Shown here piece after piece: positions 42,587-51,055 of a stretch of 64,000 nt of DNA. The translations under genes and the position numbers were made by a program. The notes under the pieces are model-generated. The model was not told the origin of the DNA and ran no database searches. It worked only from the letters and a program-made list of their open reading frames with translations. The DNA lies in contig NZ_NPFA01000014.1 in NCBI RefSeq assembly GCF_002265875.1, positions 1-64,000 of the forward strand. Reading direction: 5' to 3'. How positions within the stretch are numbered: position 1 is the stretch's first letter; every line of letters starts with the position of its first letter. The stretch comes from Marinococcus halophilus (GTDB lineage: Bacteria; Bacillota; Bacilli; Bacillales; Marinococcaceae).

Positions 42587-43738
42587 ATGAAAACGTGGAG
42601 ATATAAAGATTATGACTGGCTCTTGATCGGTGCGGTCGCGCTATTAACATTGTTTGGCATTATTATGGTGTACAGCGCAAGCTTTCCGCTCGGGATGAGG
42701 GCTTATGATGATGCGGCCTTTTTTCTTAAACGACAGATAATGTTTTTTATACTTGGAGTAGGTGTGTTTGCTTTCATGATGCATGTGCCTTATGAAAAAT
42801 GGAAGAAAACCACACCATTATTGATAGGGTTGTCTATTTTTTTACTGTTGCTTGTGCTTGTAATAGGTAATGAAGTAAACGGGGCAAAAAGCTGGATCGG
42901 CTTCGGGCCGGTAAACATTCAGCCCGCAGAATTCGTGAAATTAAGTTTGATTATTTATCTGGCCCAGGTGTACTCTCAGAAGCAAAAGTATATTGACTCA
43001 TTTATGAAGGGAGTACTGCCGCCGCTTATAGTTGTTGCTGTGCTGCTTGGATTCATCGTTATGCAGCCTGACGTTGGTACAGCGGCTGCTCTGATGATGA
43101 CAACGATCGTAATTGTCTTCTTATCAGGAGCAAAGTTTCGGCATATGTTTATGCTCGGGGGAGTCGCGGCGGTGCTGTTTGCATATATTGCGCTGACAGA
43201 GCCTTACCGCCTGGCCCGGCTCGTCTCTTTTATGGACCCATTCGCAAATGCAGACGCTGTTGGCGGAGGCAGCTACCAGCTGATCCAGGGCTATATTGCC
43301 ATTGCCCATGGTGGATTATTTGGGGTCGGCCTCGGGGAGAGCGTGCAGAAAATGAACTATCTTCCTGAAGCCCATACCGACTTCATTCTACCGATTATTG
43401 CTGAAGAGCTTGGGATTTTCGGGGTTCTGCTCGTCGTAGGCCTGCTTGGCGTTATTGCCTGGCGCGGCATAAAAATCGGGCTTCACGCTAAGGGGCAGTT
43501 TGGCACTTTGCTCGCTTTTGGAATTGTTTTTCAGCTGCTCAGCCAGGCTGTCATTAATGCCGGAGCGGTCGCGGGCATGATGCCAATTACCGGCCTGCCG
43601 TTTCCGCTTTTAAGCTACGGAGGCTCCTCTTTATTAATAACCCTGGCGATGCTTGGACTGCTGGCAAATATTTCCCGTAACAATAACCGGCTTGCCCGGG
43701 TCCAGGGCCAGGATATCAATAAACCAACTTCCGCATAG
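42587..43738 (+). CDS. FtsW/RodA/SpoVE (SEDS) peptidoglycan polymerase
   Basis: A 383-residue SEDS protein with ten spans. Key marks: NGAKSWIGFGPVNIQPAEFVKL (about 104-125), QPDVGTAAALM (about 165-175), HTDFILPIIAEELG (about 262-275) and the terminal GMMPITGLPFPLLSYGGSSL (about 328-347). SEDS proteins polymerise glycan strands from lipid II with a class B PBP. Whether it serves division, elongation or sporulation cannot be told; FtsW is the closest feel. It follows ytgP by 124 bp and is followed by a terminator. Confidence 0.87.
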   Translation: MKTWRYKDYDWLLIGAVALLTLFGIIMVYSASFPLGMRAYDDAAFFLKRQIMFFILGVGVFAFMMHVPYEKWKKTTPLLIGLSIFLLLLVLVIGNEVNGAKSWIGFGPVNIQPAEFVKLSLIIYLAQVYSQKQKYIDSFMKGVLPPLIVVAVLLGFIVMQPDVGTAAALMMTTIVIVFLSGAKFRHMFMLGGVAAVLFAYIALTEPYRLARLVSFMDPFANADAVGGGSYQLIQGYIAIAHGGLFGVGLGESVQKMNYLPEAHTDFILPIIAEELGIFGVLLVVGLLGVIAWRGIKIGLHAKGQFGTLLAFGIVFQLLSQAVINAGAVAGMMPITGLPFPLLSYGGSSLLITLAMLGLLANISRNNNRLARVQGQDINKPTSA

Positions 43739-43741
43739 TGT

Positions 43742-43776
43742 AAAGAGACGTTGTTAACAGCAACGTCTCTTTTTCA
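43742..43776 (+). terminator. terminator after the SEDS gene
   Basis: AAAGAGACGTTG pairs with CAACGTCTCTTT around a 7-nt loop, then a T run. Confidence 0.85.
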
Positions 43777-43819
43777 GACCGGCAGCTGCACATACCGAAA
43801 TGTATTGGAGGAAAATGAA

Positions 43820-44497
43820 ATGTTAGTAGTAGGATCCGGGAGGCTAGCGAAGCTTGCAGTAACAAAAAGTGAACCTCCCTTTGTCTCTGTGATGTACCGG
43901 GGAAAGGAAAAACTCTGGATGAGGGAAACAAAAAAGGAGATTTCCCGGGTGGATGAGCTGGAGCTTCCTCGTTTTCCCTATATTTTTTTAGCGCTTCCGC
44001 CGGAAGGAATCAAAGAGTTTATTTATTGGCACGGACCTTATTTAGCGGAAGGAAGCGTTATATACATACCGGCTACGTCGCTCTGCTCGGAGGAGCTGGA
44101 AGTGCCTGCCCATGTGCGGAAGGCTGCGGCTAAATTTGCCGGTCATGCTGAAAGGGCTGCAGCTAGTAGGGGAGAAAACGTTTTTGTAGTTAACAGCGCA
44201 AAAAAAAGCGACCGCGAATATCTCCAGAACTGGCTCGGAGGGGCATTTACAGTTATTGAAGGCACTGAGCAGGAGGTAGAAACTGCAAATAAAACAGCAG
44301 TGGAAGAAACATTGAAAATGATAGTGAGTATCGAAAAAAAGATGCAGGAGCAGAATATATCAAAAACCGTACAGGAAGCCGTGCTCCGCCAGATTCCGGC
44401 AGGAGTAATTGAAGCACATATAAACGGCTCACATGGGGAGTTTGCTTCGGGAATTCTGGAACAGATGGAGAGAGGTGATCAGCATGAGAATGGATAA
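43820..44497 (+). CDS. ProC-like Rossmann-fold protein, unknown
   Basis: A 225-residue protein. The start is fixed by TTGGAGG eight bases before MLVVGSGRLAKLAV, a short glycine motif compatible with a Rossmann nucleotide-binding fold, and the strand IFLALPPEGIKEF further supports a ProC-like NAD(P) domain. The C-terminal part (about 140-220) is helical, like the dimerisation domain of pyrroline-5-carboxylate reductases, but clear catalytic residues are not visible. The 3' end overlaps the pseudouridine synthase gene by 14 bp, so the two are coupled. No activity is proposed. Confidence 0.5.
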   Translation: MLVVGSGRLAKLAVTKSEPPFVSVMYRGKEKLWMRETKKEISRVDELELPRFPYIFLALPPEGIKEFIYWHGPYLAEGSVIYIPATSLCSEELEVPAHVRKAAAKFAGHAERAAASRGENVFVVNSAKKSDREYLQNWLGGAFTVIEGTEQEVETANKTAVEETLKMIVSIEKKMQEQNISKTVQEAVLRQIPAGVIEAHINGSHGEFASGILEQMERGDQHENG

Positions 44498-45230
44498 ACT
44501 GTTGGCGGAATTAGGATATGGAACTCGCAAGGAAGTAAAAAAGATGCTGAAAAAGGGAGGCGTATTTGTCGACAGGGAGCCGGTAAACAACGGGGCGGTT
44601 CAGGTGGATCCCGAAGAGCAGCAGGTCAGCGTGTTTGGAGAGGACATTCACTATACGGAATTTGTTTATTTTCTCATGCATAAACCAGCGGGGGTTATCA
44701 GTGCTACCGAAGACAGCGTGCATGATACGGTGCTGGATATTTTAGAACAGGAGGATGCGGTAAGAGAACCTTTCCCGGTCGGCCGGCTTGACATTGATAC
44801 GGAGGGGCTGCTGCTGTTGACGAACGACGGCAAGCTTAATCATTTTCTCACGTCGCCGAAGCATGGCGTCGTAAAAGTCTACCGGGCGGTACTCGAGCAT
44901 CCGATAGAAGAAAGGGATATTGAGCAGTTTAAAAAAGGTGTAAAGCTTGATGACGGCTATATTTGTAAACCTGCTGTTCTGCGACAAGTGCCTGATACAC
45001 ACCGGGAAGTGTACGTGGAAATAACAGAAGGGAAATTTCATCAGGTAAAACGGATGTTTGAAGCAGTGGGGAATGAAGTCGTTTATTTAAAAAGAGAGTC
45101 GTTCGGCAGGCTGTCACTCGATGAAGATTTACTGCCGGGGGAATACCGGGAATTAAATGAAGAGGAAATTCAGCTGCTTCGGGACAGCGTCGGGGAAAAA
45201 TCACAGGGAGCAAGCGGCGATGAGATGTAG
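44484..45230 (+). CDS. RsuA/RluB family pseudouridine synthase
   Basis: A 248-residue enzyme with an N-terminal S4 domain (MRMDKLLAELGYGTRKEVKK, 1-20) and a catalytic domain with the conserved Asp in GRLDIDTEGLLLLTNDG (D103). It isomerises uridine in ribosomal RNA, in the small-subunit RsuA style of YtzG. The start is set by AGAGGTGATC; a longer frame extends into the previous gene and is rejected. It overlaps both neighbours (14 bp upstream, 11 bp downstream). Confidence 0.88.
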   Translation: MRMDKLLAELGYGTRKEVKKMLKKGGVFVDREPVNNGAVQVDPEEQQVSVFGEDIHYTEFVYFLMHKPAGVISATEDSVHDTVLDILEQEDAVREPFPVGRLDIDTEGLLLLTNDGKLNHFLTSPKHGVVKVYRAVLEHPIEERDIEQFKKGVKLDDGYICKPAVLRQVPDTHREVYVEITEGKFHQVKRMFEAVGNEVVYLKRESFGRLSLDEDLLPGEYRELNEEEIQLLRDSVGEKSQGASGDEM

Positions 45231-46674
45231 ACTGCTAATTGCAGACCTGGGCACCTCGTCTTTAAAAGTAATGATAATGGGCGGTGGTGGACAGGTGGAG
45301 AGCAGTACATCAGAGCCTGTCCTTACTTATACCGAGGGGAAAAGGCACGAACAAAAGCCGGCAGAATGGTGGAAGAGCTTTAAAAAAGCATGCAGAACTC
45401 TGCATAATCAGGGAACGGGGCTGGATGTCGACGCGGTTGTATGCACTGGTCAGATGGAGGATTTCATCCCTGTTAAAGACGGGCGTGCGGATACGGCAAT
45501 ACTTTATTCCGACCAGGGAGGGAGCAGAAGGCTGCAAAACAGGCATTTAGCTTCGGATGCTGTTACGGCCGTCACAGGAAATGATTGGAAATCCACGACC
45601 CCTCTGATGAAATGGCTGGCGGATGAAGCCCCGGAAAAGTGGGAGCGGGTGTTATTTGGTTCTAAAGATTATTTAATTTACTGCTTAACGGGCGTATCAG
45701 TCTGTGATCCAGTAAATGGTACTGTTACTGGAATGATGAATGTACATACAAGAACGTGGGACGAACAGTTATGGAACGGCACCGGCATTTCCTATCGTCA
45801 GCTTCCTCTTCTTCTGGAGCCCGAAGACATAGCCGGTTATGTATTGAAAGAGGCCGCCGTGCAAACGGGAATACCAGCTGGAACACCCGTTTGCTGTGGC
45901 CTTGGAGACGGAGGCGCAGTGACGCTTGCAGCTGGTTTTCAAGCGGGTGGGGACAGCGGCTATGCTTACGCAGGAACCACGGGATGGGCAGCGGTGCCGG
46001 CAGATACACTGGCAATGTCAAAGGAAGGCAGTGTTTTTCATCTGGCTGCCCCGCAGAAAGGCCAGTTTATTAAAATTATGCCGCTTCTCAACATGGGAAA
46101 TGTGCATCAATGGGCGGTTCATACGTGGTGTGGCCATGGCAACTTCGAAGAGTTTGAAAAACTGGCAGCTGAGCCAAAGGCTATGCCCGAGTCGCTTGTA
46201 TTTATTCCTTATCTAAACGGAGAAAGAAATCCAATCGTTGATGAAAAAGCCCGAGGGGCGTTCATTGGCATTGACAGCCAGGTGGACGAGAGCCATATGG
46301 CCCGCGCGGTGCTTGAAGGCCTGGCTTTTTCTTTAAAGCAGGTCTTTGCTCAGGCTGGCCTGGCTTCTTCCAGCCTCTTTCTCGTGGGTGGGGGTACGAA
46401 AAGCAGAGCTTTGCGGCAAATAGTGGCGGACGTATTTCAATGCAGGGTGCAGGTGAGCGCTGAACAGGAACGCCTAGCTATGTTCGGAGCCGCTGCCTGC
46501 GGATGGAAAGCTGTTCATGAATGTAGCTGGGAAGAAGCAGGAAAGGCGTTGCGGGGCATAGACCATAGAGATATTATTGTGGAGCCTGACGTGTCAAAAA
46601 AAGAAATATTGGTGAAGAAGGAACGGCTTTTTGCCGAAGCGGCTAGAAGGATGCGGGGAATTTTTGACGTATGA
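45220..46674 (+). CDS. FGGY family carbohydrate kinase
   Basis: A 484-residue sugar kinase. The phosphate-1 loop is IADLGTSSLKVMIM (about 7-20), the carbohydrate-facing DQGG motif is near 93-96 (YSDQGGSRR), and the ATP region has LFLVGGGTKSRALRQIVADVF (about 388-408). The substrate may be xylulose, gluconate or another pentose or hexose derivative. I place the start at the ATG overlapping the pseudouridine synthase stop, with AGGGAG upstream; the longer frame has no site. An rRNA modification gene and a sugar kinase in one overlapping operon is unusual. Confidence 0.84.
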   Translation: MRCRLLIADLGTSSLKVMIMGGGGQVESSTSEPVLTYTEGKRHEQKPAEWWKSFKKACRTLHNQGTGLDVDAVVCTGQMEDFIPVKDGRADTAILYSDQGGSRRLQNRHLASDAVTAVTGNDWKSTTPLMKWLADEAPEKWERVLFGSKDYLIYCLTGVSVCDPVNGTVTGMMNVHTRTWDEQLWNGTGISYRQLPLLLEPEDIAGYVLKEAAVQTGIPAGTPVCCGLGDGGAVTLAAGFQAGGDSGYAYAGTTGWAAVPADTLAMSKEGSVFHLAAPQKGQFIKIMPLLNMGNVHQWAVHTWCGHGNFEEFEKLAAEPKAMPESLVFIPYLNGERNPIVDEKARGAFIGIDSQVDESHMARAVLEGLAFSLKQVFAQAGLASSSLFLVGGGTKSRALRQIVADVFQCRVQVSAEQERLAMFGAAACGWKAVHECSWEEAGKALRGIDHRDIIVEPDVSKKEILVKKERLFAEAARRMRGIFDV

Positions 46675-46702
46675 AAAAACGCCAGGATGTTAATCCTGGC
46701 GC
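46674..46702 (-). terminator. terminator after ytzE (minus strand)
   Basis: GCCAGGA pairs with TCCTGGC around a 6-nt loop; on the minus strand a run of T follows. It also lies just behind the FGGY kinase gene. Confidence 0.7.
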
Positions 46703-46722
46703 CAGGGGATAGGTATAGTCAT

Positions 46723-46941
46723 TCAGGAAGCTTTTACTTTTCGGGCAGTCGTCGTCCAGGCCCCTCTAGAAGGGCTGCAGACCAATTCATTGTATTCAAG
46801 CACATTCAAATCACGCTGAATGGTGCGCTGTGTAATTCCGAATTCGTCAACCAATTCCCCGGTGGTCACCGTTCCTCTCTTTTTAATATAGAGATAGATA
46901 GACTTAATACGGGTTATCATTCGGTCGGTGGACGTTCTCAA
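46723..46941 (-). CDS. ytzE: small DeoR-type HTH regulator YtzE
   Basis: A 72-residue protein made only of a DeoR-type HTH: MITRIKSIYLYIKKRGTVTT followed by GELVDEFGITQRTIQRDLNVLE. It lacks any effector domain and matches the size and opening of B. subtilis YtzE. The start is a TTG with AAGGAG at good spacing. It is a DNA-binding protein of unknown target. It is convergent with the FGGY kinase. Confidence 0.82.
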   Translation of the reverse strand: MRTSTDRMITRIKSIYLYIKKRGTVTTGELVDEFGITQRTIQRDLNVLEYNELVCSPSRGAWTTTARKVKAS

Positions 46942-47321
46942 AAAACCACTCCTTAGCCAATGAATTTATGGCACTTGAAGACATGCCCGGGACTGCGCAC
47001 GTAAATAGGAAGTATAATTGATGGTTTCGACTGTTGTTGTGTCAACTGCTCTGTGGAACTTTCCGTAGGAAGTTCAGCAGCATGTAGGATAAAAGTATTC
47101 AAAATATTTTGTAAGCGTCCCTGTACTTAATAGTTTATACCATTTATTTATTTATCGCAAAATTTTTGACAAAAATCCATTCAATTTATTTACGAAGTAA
47201 CACAAAAATCGAATGATTTGCTAAAATAATGTTTTATTGTGCGTGATCAGTTAAAAAAAACAAAATCGGCGATGGAACTATCCATTTTATTTCACAAAAT
47301 ACTTAATGTAAAAATTATGTA
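46942..47321. other. AT-rich intergenic stretch without a gene
   Basis: About 380 bp between ytzE and the cysK terminator. I see no ORF with a ribosome site on either strand. A hairpin with CTGCT/AGCAG outer and GAACTT/AAGTTC inner stems lies at 47046-47080. TTGACA-like boxes on the minus strand (47037-47042 region) do not have a properly spaced -10. Confidence 0.4.
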
Positions 47322-47355
47322 AAAAAAGACCCCTTTTTTGTAAAGGAGTCTTTGA
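47322..47355 (-). terminator. terminator after cysK
   Basis: On the minus strand AAAGACTCCTTT pairs with AAGGGGTCTTT, then a T run. Confidence 0.85.
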
Positions 47356-47363
47356 AAAAGATT

Positions 47364-48299
47364 TTATTGATCGAAACGGAAAAGGTCAGTAGATAAATAC
47401 CGTTCGCCAGTATCACAGGCAATTGCAACCACGACCTGATCCGGAGGCAACTGTTTTGCTGTTTCCATGGCAGCGTAGCAGGCAGCCCCTGAAGAGGGGC
47501 CAACCAGGATGCCTTCCTGGCCGGCAAGGTCTCTTGTGGTTTTATAAGCATCTTCGTCGGTAATTTTATAAATATGGTCGTATATCTTCTGATTCAAAAT
47601 AGGCGGTATAAACCCGGGGCTGGTGCCGACGAGTTTATGGGGGCCTGGTTTTCCGCCCGAAAGCACCGGGGAGCCAAATGGTTCTACGACATGTATCTGA
47701 ACGTCTGGGTACAGTTCTTTTAACTTTTCCCCAGTTCCTGTCACAGTGCCGCCGGTACCGGAAGCAGCGACGAACCCGCCCAGGGGCTTACCAATTTCCT
47801 TCATTGCTTCTTCAATTTCAAGTGCCGTGCTTTCCCGGTGGGCATCCGAGTTGGCTTCGTTTTCAAACTGCATGGGCATGAAGCTGTCAGCAATCGTTTC
47901 TACAAGTTCATGAGCCCGGGAAATGGCTCCGGGCATTTTTTTGTCGCCTGGGGTGAGTTCTACTTCCGCGCCGTATGCCTTCAACAGGTTGATTCTTTCT
48001 TGAGACATGGTGTCCGGCATAACTAATATGGCACGGTAGCCGCGGGCAGCGGCATTCATGGCAAGACCGATGCCGGTATTGCCGGAAGTAGGCTCGATAA
48101 TAGTAGTATTTTCATTGATTTTCCCCTCTTCTTCGGCCTGCTTCAGCATATTTTTTGCTGCTCTGTCTTTAACACTGCCGCTGGGGTTTTGAAATTCAAG
48201 CTTCAAATATACGTCCGCTCCTCGAGTATCAGGGAGGCGGTTTAATTTGACTAAAGGCGTATCGCCGACTAGTTCTGACATATTGTTTGCTACACGCAT
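47364..48299 (-). CDS. cysK: cysteine synthase A
   Basis: A 311-residue PLP enzyme joining O-acetylserine and sulfide. The PLP lysine is K44 in NPSGSVKDR, the substrate loop is TSGNTG (71-76), and the glycine-rich phosphate site is GTGGTVTGTG (about 176-185). The ATG at MRVANNM is chosen; an upstream in-frame ATG lacks a site. By position it corresponds to B. subtilis YtkP, the second cysteine synthase-like protein. It is divergent from thpR. No T-box or S-box leader is seen upstream. Confidence 0.9.
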   Translation of the reverse strand: MRVANNMSELVGDTPLVKLNRLPDTRGADVYLKLEFQNPSGSVKDRAAKNMLKQAEEEGKINENTTIIEPTSGNTGIGLAMNAAARGYRAILVMPDTMSQERINLLKAYGAEVELTPGDKKMPGAISRAHELVETIADSFMPMQFENEANSDAHRESTALEIEEAMKEIGKPLGGFVAASGTGGTVTGTGEKLKELYPDVQIHVVEPFGSPVLSGGKPGPHKLVGTSPGFIPPILNQKIYDHIYKITDEDAYKTTRDLAGQEGILVGPSSGAACYAAMETAKQLPPDQVVVAIACDTGERYLSTDLFRFDQ

Positions 48300-48404
48300 G
48301 GCTGTTACACATCCTTTTTCTATCATTCATTTGTATATTTTAACACATTTGCATTGCTTGTTCGTTTTCAACGGCTTTAAAGCAAGAAAGGGAGGAAGTA
48401 AACC

Positions 48405-48950
48405 TTGGATAATCATTATTTTCTTGGAATTTCAGTACCGGAAGAGGCCAGGCTTTCCTGGGGGGACTGGGCATCAAAGGTTAAAAATGATCTTCCATTT
48501 AAACAATGGGTACATCCGCAGGATTTTCATATTACACTTCATTTTTTCGGCCGGCTTTTACCAGACAAGGTTGATGCTGTCCAGGAAAAGATGAATAGAA
48601 TAACATTATTATCCCAGCCTCAGATCAGGCTGGATGGGGTAGACTTTTTCGGTCCGGAAGGCCGTGAAAATGTGCTTTATACAAAAGTAGGCGCAGAAGA
48701 AGGGCTGTTCACTTTGTACACTGAATGGAAAGAACAATTGAAAGGCATGGGAATAAAGACAGAGCAACGTCCGTACTGCCCTCATATGACTCTTGCCAAA
48801 AAGAGAATCAAGGAGCAGATGTTTACGTGGCCGGCCGTGCCTCTTCCGGAAGCCTTATTTTTTCACGCCTCTCAATTGCATCTTTATCGCATTCACCCAG
48901 GACGAAGTGTAAAATACGAAACAGTACATTGGACGGAATTGACCGAATAA
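48405..48950 (+). CDS. thpR: RNA 2',3'-cyclic phosphodiesterase (ThpR, YtlP)
   Basis: A 181-residue 2H phosphoesterase. The two catalytic motifs are H42-I-T44 (FHITLHF) and H127-M-T129 (PHMTLAK), spaced as in ThpR/LigT. It hydrolyses 2',3'-cyclic phosphates at RNA ends. The start is TTG with GGAGGAAG upstream. The neighbouring lrgA gene begins 14 bp after the stop. Confidence 0.9.
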   Translation: MDNHYFLGISVPEEARLSWGDWASKVKNDLPFKQWVHPQDFHITLHFFGRLLPDKVDAVQEKMNRITLLSQPQIRLDGVDFFGPEGRENVLYTKVGAEEGLFTLYTEWKEQLKGMGIKTEQRPYCPHMTLAKKRIKEQMFTWPAVPLPEALFFHASQLHLYRIHPGRSVKYETVHWTELTE

Positions 48951-48963
48951 ATGAGGGGAATGT

Positions 48964-49332
48964 ATGAACGTATTTAGAATTGTCATTCACATACTGATTT
49001 TGTATGCATTTTACTGGACTGGTGTCTGGATTCAGGGAGTGCTTCAGCTTCCAATTCCGGGAAGTATCCTCGGCATGCTGCTTTTGCTTGCAGTTTTTAT
49101 TTTTACTTCAGCCACGCCAAAATGGATTCAGGAGGGATCCGGGCTGCTGCTCGGAAACATGCCGCTGTTGTTTCTTCCGGTGACCGCAGGACTGGTGATC
49201 CACGGAGAGCTGTTTTCAGTGCTTGGAGCCGTGCTTGTGACTGCTGTGTTTATCAGTACACTTCTTGTAATGGGAACTGGCTCATGGGTGTCCCAGTATT
49301 TATTGAAAAAAAGGAGGGAGCATCGTGAATGA
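48964..49332 (+). CDS. LrgA/CidA family holin-like protein
   Basis: A 122-residue membrane protein with four spans. The family motif LPIPGSILGMLLLL (about 29-42) is present, and GLLLGNMPLLFLPVTAGLV (about 60-78) is the second conserved part. CidA/LrgA proteins pair with CidB/LrgB in controlling murein hydrolase export, or in pyruvate and acetate-related transport. It overlaps the next gene by 8 bp. Confidence 0.86.
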   Translation: MNVFRIVIHILILYAFYWTGVWIQGVLQLPIPGSILGMLLLLAVFIFTSATPKWIQEGSGLLLGNMPLLFLPVTAGLVIHGELFSVLGAVLVTAVFISTLLVMGTGSWVSQYLLKKRREHRE

Positions 49333-50014
49333 ATGGTGGACAGGAGTTGCTGCTATTGCCGGGACGATGATGGTGTACGCCGCCTCCAAAAGAATGTACC
49401 GGCGTTTTCCGGCGCCATTAATGCTTCCGATCGTCACTGGTACCATTGTTATTATATTATTTCTGTTAATTTCCGGAATCCCCTACAATGCCTATATGAC
49501 CGGAGGCCAATGGATAGAATCGCTGCTGGGGCCTGCGGTGGTGGCACTGGCCTGCCCGCTGTATGAACAAAGGCATCTGTTAAAACGATATTCTGTTCCG
49601 ATTCTCAGCGGTATTGGGACGGGAGCGGTGATAGGTATCATTTCGGGACTTGTTTTTACGAGAGCAGCGGGTGCATCTAAAGAATGGGCGGCAGCGGTGC
49701 TGCCTAAGTCAGTAACAACACCGGTAGCCATGGACATTACGACAACGCTCGGCGGAGACGCTCCCTTGGCGGCAATGTTTGTGATGGTGGCGGGTATCGG
49801 CGGAGTAGTGGTTCACGCCCAGGTGATGAAAGCGGTGGGGGTAACTGATCCGGTAGCGAAGGGAATAGGCATGGGTAGTGCGGCTCACGCGATAGGAACA
49901 GCTAAATCGCTCGAAAACAGTGAAACGGAAGGGGCGGTCAGTTCGGTAGCTATGACAGTCAGTGCCGTTATTGTTGCTTTTTTAGCCCCATTGGCAGGTA
50001 ATTTATTCCTGTAA
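49325..50014 (+). CDS. LrgB/CidB family protein
   Basis: A 229-residue membrane protein of the LrgB family. The conserved AAVLPKSVTTPVAMDIT (about 122-138) and HAIGTAKSLENSETEGAVSS (about 188-207) segments are seen. It acts with the LrgA-like partner encoded immediately upstream, the usual pair. The GTG start overlaps the lrgA stop, with AAGGAGGGAGC inside lrgA as the ribosome site. Confidence 0.87.
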   Translation: MNEWWTGVAAIAGTMMVYAASKRMYRRFPAPLMLPIVTGTIVIILFLLISGIPYNAYMTGGQWIESLLGPAVVALACPLYEQRHLLKRYSVPILSGIGTGAVIGIISGLVFTRAAGASKEWAAAVLPKSVTTPVAMDITTTLGGDAPLAAMFVMVAGIGGVVVHAQVMKAVGVTDPVAKGIGMGSAAHAIGTAKSLENSETEGAVSSVAMTVSAVIVAFLAPLAGNLFL

Positions 50015-50128
50015 TGTGAACATCAGCCGGACAATGACGATATAATAATAAAAGTGGAGGCCTGCAGCTTCTATGTAGAGACGCACCTTCTAAGAGAAAG
50101 GCTGCAATGAAGGAGAAGGGAGAGTTGA

Positions 50129-51049
50129 ATGGCTCAACTAATAAAGATGAAAGACTATGCTTCGCGTTATGAATACCATTTTCTTCACCAAAACGCGGAA
50201 TTTTTAGCTGCCAAAAAATCGTACTGGCAGCGTATGAAAACAGACTGGATGATTGCAAATAAATCGAGCCCAAAAGTGTCCGGAGAAGAGCCGCTCGAGA
50301 ACAACACCCGGATGGGAAAAGCAGTGAACCGGTTAAAGTGGTGGAAGCAAGAAGAGGAGGAAGTGGAAATTAACGAAAACGATGCCTACTTATTTTTTAA
50401 GGGAAAAACGCTCGAGGAGCTCAAGGATATCTTTTATGATAACTGGTTTTTAATCCAGCTGGAGTGGGCCTCTTCCACAATCTCTGAAATTTCAATGATG
50501 GATCCGAAATTAAAATACGACTACCGGCTGCGCACCCTTCTCAGGGAGCTTCCCGATACGTATTTTGTTATGTACTATCCGGTTTTTCATACAAAACAGA
50601 CGACGATGGAGGGGGCCATTACTATCATTGGCCCAGTAGGGATCGACGTGGTACATATTTTAGAAGGAACAATGTACAGTGTATTTGAACCGGCAGACAG
50701 CAGGTTCTGGAAGGAGTACGTGAATCAGAAGCAGCATACATTTGTCAGCCCAGTCCTTGCGCTGAAAAGAACAACAAACGTAGTGGAAGCTGTATTAAAA
50801 CAAGCGGGGACCACCTTTCCTGTCCAGGCGACAGTGGTTTCCCCCGCTTCCATTATTGATAACCGTGAAGTTTTATACGCACATACAGCAGATAAACGCG
50901 AATACAAACGGTGGATGGAAAGACGTATCAACAATCCATCCCCGGTGAAAAACCGGCAGTTGTTTTCCGCAGAAGCGCTTATGGGGCAAGCGGCAACCGT
51001 TTCTGTCCTCCGTAGTGAAATCTACTCTTCGAATGAATACGGCGAATAA
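50129..51049 (+). CDS. YtlQ-like protein with degenerate NERD-like region
   Basis: A 306-residue protein placed where B. subtilis has ytlQ (after ytkP-ytlP). The central part (about 137-180, YFVMYYPVFHTKQTTMEGAI then TIIGPVGIDVVHILEG) has the strand pattern of a nuclease-related NERD fold but lacks the QIDH-type catalytic core I would expect. The N-terminal 90 residues are highly charged. No function is known. It ends 6 bp before the convergent purU gene and has GAAGGAGAAGGGAG as ribosome site. Confidence 0.55.
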   Translation: MAQLIKMKDYASRYEYHFLHQNAEFLAAKKSYWQRMKTDWMIANKSSPKVSGEEPLENNTRMGKAVNRLKWWKQEEEEVEINENDAYLFFKGKTLEELKDIFYDNWFLIQLEWASSTISEISMMDPKLKYDYRLRTLLRELPDTYFVMYYPVFHTKQTTMEGAITIIGPVGIDVVHILEGTMYSVFEPADSRFWKEYVNQKQHTFVSPVLALKRTTNVVEAVLKQAGTTFPVQATVVSPASIIDNREVLYAHTADKREYKRWMERRINNPSPVKNRQLFSAEALMGQAATVSVLRSEIYSSNEYGE

Positions 51050-51055
51050 GCAGCT

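Noticed and set aside
46942-47321. A hidden gene or sRNA in the AT-rich gap
   Set aside because: No ORF with a ribosome site, no convincing promoter with correct spacing, and only one imperfect hairpin (47046-47080).
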